Positions 61,901-64,000 of a DNA stretch of 64,000 nt are shown here, piece by piece. A model generated the notes under the pieces. The model saw nothing but the letters and a program-made list of their open reading frames with translations, had not been told where the DNA came from and ran no database searches. This DNA comes from Tomocerus qinae (lineage: Eukaryota; Arthropoda; Collembola; Entomobryomorpha; Tomoceridae). Position numbers and translations under genes: made by a program. The stretch lies in contig CM034546.1 in assembly GCA_020055645.1 (NCBI GenBank), positions 122,843,875-122,907,874 on the forward strand. Reading direction: 5' to 3'. Position 1 is the first letter of the stretch, and each line of letters opens with the position of its first letter.

Positions 61901-62429
61901 ACCATCAAATAGGATGACATTATAGGAATTACTGTTTCACTTTCAATTAATTTTAAATGACGACTATAATAGACAAGATAGTGTATAAGCAGTAGATAGT
62001 AGCAGGTATATGATTGTAGATTTTATAGCTATAAAGTACATTTATAATACTAGAAAGTCCATTTATACAGAGAGTGTCATAAATAAATGAATTACCGTCC
62101 TCCATAGTGGCCCCCAGACTGGGCTCACTGGTCGGTCCCTGTCCTTGGCGATTGTAGGCTTGGATGACGACTTCGTATTCGGTGTACTTCTCCAGTCTTC
62201 GTAGGTTGGTGGTGACGACTCCAGCTGAGCCGGTGTGGTCGACACGACTCCAATTGTACGAACTGTGTTCATCCAGACTCTTTTTCAACCCAATGTTATA
62301 TCCCAGAATTTGGCCATGTTGAAATTCCTTAGGCGGAGGCTGCCAAGAGATTCTTAACTCTTCAGAGGAAACTGCTTCCACAGTTATGTGAGTCGGGGGA
62401 CCTCCTGGAGGCTCGCTGTCTGTCACTAC
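46981..62429 (-). CDS. Dscam: Dscam-family cell adhesion receptor (C-terminal half; N-terminal Ig domains outside window)
   Basis: Fifteen exons read right to left and follow the Dscam domain order. FN3 domains come first (62429-62096 with RISWQPPPKEFQHGQILGYN; 61852 to about 61690; 60909-60798 with TVLHGLSPHTNFS; about 60523-60446). Next is an FN3 near 59812-59508 (VIVSWQRPKKPNGRIVKYHV). Two exons near 59160 and 58073 form the single Ig domain between FN4 and FN5 (SLACVFVGSPKPILTWKK; SGNYSCSVKN). Two more FN3 domains follow (57485-57256; 53640 with 51530). The membrane exon near 50500-50293 has a poly-Ser stalk and HIILPIIVSLTAIIAGVCSV. The cytoplasmic tail includes the Dscam motif EDIYPYATFHLP (near 48850) and ends in YTIAV, a possible PDZ ligand. 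Dscams are homophilic neuronal recognition receptors. Which paralogue this is cannot be told without the Ig part. Confidence 0.93.
48006..48180. mobile_element. PIF/Harbinger-like MITE in a Dscam intron
   Basis: A 175-bp element starts TGCCTGTTTTATACTTTTC and ends with the near reverse complement (GAAAAGTATAAAACAGGCA, with a one-base offset inside). It is flanked on both sides by TTA (48003-48005 and 48181-48183), the 3-bp target typical of PIF/Harbinger. TGACGTCA-like words lie symmetrically inside. It is non-coding. Confidence 0.8.
53641..57255. other. Largest Dscam intron
   Basis: About 3.6 kb between the exons of the last two FN3 domains. AT-rich with no coding sequence accepted. A 26-bp palindrome centred on a CRE-like TGACGTCA lies at 54609-54634 in an otherwise GC-richer patch (54540-54720). 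Confidence 0.5.
54609..54634. promoter_or_regulatory. CRE-centred palindrome
   Basis: CTCGCCAA and TTGGCGAG form perfect 8-bp arms around TTGACGTCAC, whose core TGACGTCA is the CREB/ATF consensus. Only the bases flanking the core break the symmetry. A regulatory role is inference. Confidence 0.3.
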
Positions 62430-64000
62430 CTATTAACACCATACAATAACGTTAATTAATTCACACCAGTCTATTAATAATGCCCGCGTCTGCTATATAG
62501 ACAGAATACACACTTAATCGAAGGGTGCACTGCGCATTATCCCCACCACAATATTTAATGACTCTTCTAAATTATGGTGTGTATAGAATATAAGGAATAA
62601 TAATAATGATGACACTTAGTCCATTGTCTGAAATCACGTAGAAACATCACTTAAGTTGGTGTACCTACACAATATTCGCTATTGTCTCCCTTTTCTCAGC
62701 TTTTTCGAATCGTTATCATTATTATTAATGACTATTATTATTCTATATTGGCTGTTTCTCTTTCCAGCCTTATTTTGGCAACAACAAGTCATCATGTCTA
62801 CGCTTACCAACTTTAGACGACAATCTTGGCACTTTCTCTTATGCTTTCACAACTTTACTTTCACTCCCCTACTCTCTATACATATTTATAGACGACATTA
62901 TTCACGCATTTTCCTAACTCGGAAATTATCTACGCAGAAGTTAGTGGAGTCATTACCATTCTGTCATCTCTCCAAATAATCATCACGCCCAAGTAAATTC
63001 TATAGCCGATGGCATTTTCTTTGGTTACCATTATCAATTAACTAGACTATAAACCATGGAACTATTTATGGCGACGATATTTGCTTGGAATTGATTTACC
63101 TCCATCTCAATTAAGATAGCTTTCACCATGATTGCAATGAATTTATTTGGATTCTGACATTCTATGTTATTATGAAGCCTATACAATGCAATTCTAGATA
63201 TCTAAACAATAATTCAACCATCTCCGATGTTACAATGACAAATTAAATGTGTTATTAGAATAGAAACGAAGCTACATGTGGTTATATTACATAAAGTAGC
63301 TATTACAAAAGTAACTTTGCAGGTAAAATCAATATCCATAATATCTATATGAAACTTTTTTCCCCAAAAAAATACAATTCCATCTACAATTTTACCTATT
63401 CTTCAACCCACCTTATTAATATACGTATAAGCTTTATTGCTTCTCCTGTTTCAGTAGCAAATCCTTCCCTCCTACTTCCTAAGTCATTTCCTGCTATGCT
63501 TTTAGCTATATAGATATTATGTACTTCCTGGAAAGTAAGCAATTCATGAAAGAGTGAGAAGTCAAGATTTCTCTGAAAAAAAGGAAATTTAGGGTGAGAA
63601 TGCTCAAGGTGAAAAAGAAAAGCAAAGCAAGCAATAAGTATCGAATTATCCGTGTCAAAGACACGCAAGGGAAATCAGCAGTGCCTACTTTTGACTATTG
63701 GCACTGGCTGAATAGGCTAAATTCAACTCCGACTAACTGCATGAACATGGGAAGGATACTCTACGCCTCGAAACAAAAAGTATAATGATATTATCTCATT
63801 CGCAGTTCTGTGTGCAGCGTCGAGTAACAATGAAGACTACAATTCACGTTTTACTAGTCAAGAGCACGGGGAAATAAAATATTAGTAGCAATGCCTCCTC
63901 CATACAAATGACCAATAAATTACACCTTTCCTGTAGTTAAATCTAGAGCATTTAAATATTTCATACAAATAGTACCGTTTCTGTTAAAACTTAAAACTTA
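62430..64000. other. Presumed Dscam intron extending out of the window
   Basis: About 1.6 kb right of the first visible Dscam exon. No further FN3 or Ig coding sequence is seen on the minus strand and no other gene on either strand. Short frames at 62656-62979, 63396-63668 and 63594-63785 have no domain or splice support. Confidence 0.5.

Noticed and set aside
63396-63785. Overlapping short frames at the right edge that might be further Dscam exons
   Set aside because: None contains FN3 or Ig core residues (W, Y, C patterns) or joins in phase to the exon ending at 62429.
1-64000. tRNA, rRNA and CRISPR features
   Set aside because: No B-box/T-loop pattern in a foldable context, no rRNA-like conserved stretch, and the tandem arrays are direct satellites without spacer structure.

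Overview
The window is a piece of an animal nuclear genome, most likely a hexapod: AT-rich, intron-dense genes with GT-AG introns mostly of 50-300 bp, spaced a few hundred to a few thousand bases apart. Arthropod identity rests on a dachs-like myosin, an innexin, a Dscam-family gene and a gene with the classic six-cysteine insect odorant-binding-protein signature. The order cannot be read from the sequence; an early-branching hexapod such as a springtail is only a guess.

Layout. 0.2-4.9 kb (+): 3' part of an unconventional myosin of the dachs type. 5.5-6.8 kb (-): a short TFIIE-alpha-like gene, divergent from glutaminyl-tRNA synthetase (8.1-11.8 kb, +). 12.7-13.6 kb (-): unrecognised small gene. 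14.2-15.8 kb (-): kintoun/DNAAF2, a dynein-arm assembly factor. 17.5-17.9 kb (-): intronless Ly6-like GPI protein lying between two oppositely oriented copies of a short repeat. 19.1-20.2 kb (-): odorant-binding-protein-like gene. 22.5-26.1 kb: hierarchical satellite array. 28.9-33.0 kb (+): secreted M13 (neprilysin-like) metallopeptidase with a defensin-like cysteine module at its N-terminus. 33.6-34.2 kb (+): TXNDC17-like gene without the nucleophilic cysteine. 34.4-35.2 kb: one MITE nested in a related MITE. 35.5-37.1 kb (+): a half-length innexin. 38.9-41.2 kb (+): Cdc37. 42.0-44.7 kb (-): RGG / WG-rich / RanBP2 zinc-finger protein with duplicated exons. 45.4-46.2 kb: a 24/48-bp satellite. 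47.0-62.4 kb (-): 3' half of a Dscam-family gene with long introns.

The genes are mostly unrelated housekeeping, signalling and secreted-protein genes; there is no operon-like system. The items most worth following are the defensin-like exon spliced to an M13 peptidase, the half innexin with its own in-frame start exon, the WG-repeat/RanBP2 protein with a 45-codon upstream ORF, the Ly6 gene between inverted repeats, and several short DNA transposon relics whose target-site duplications can be read directly (nested 9-bp pair, hAT-like, PIF/Harbinger-like, mariner-like). Exon edges were set by eye from splice motifs and reading frame; no alignment was run and family names come from memory of the protein families.
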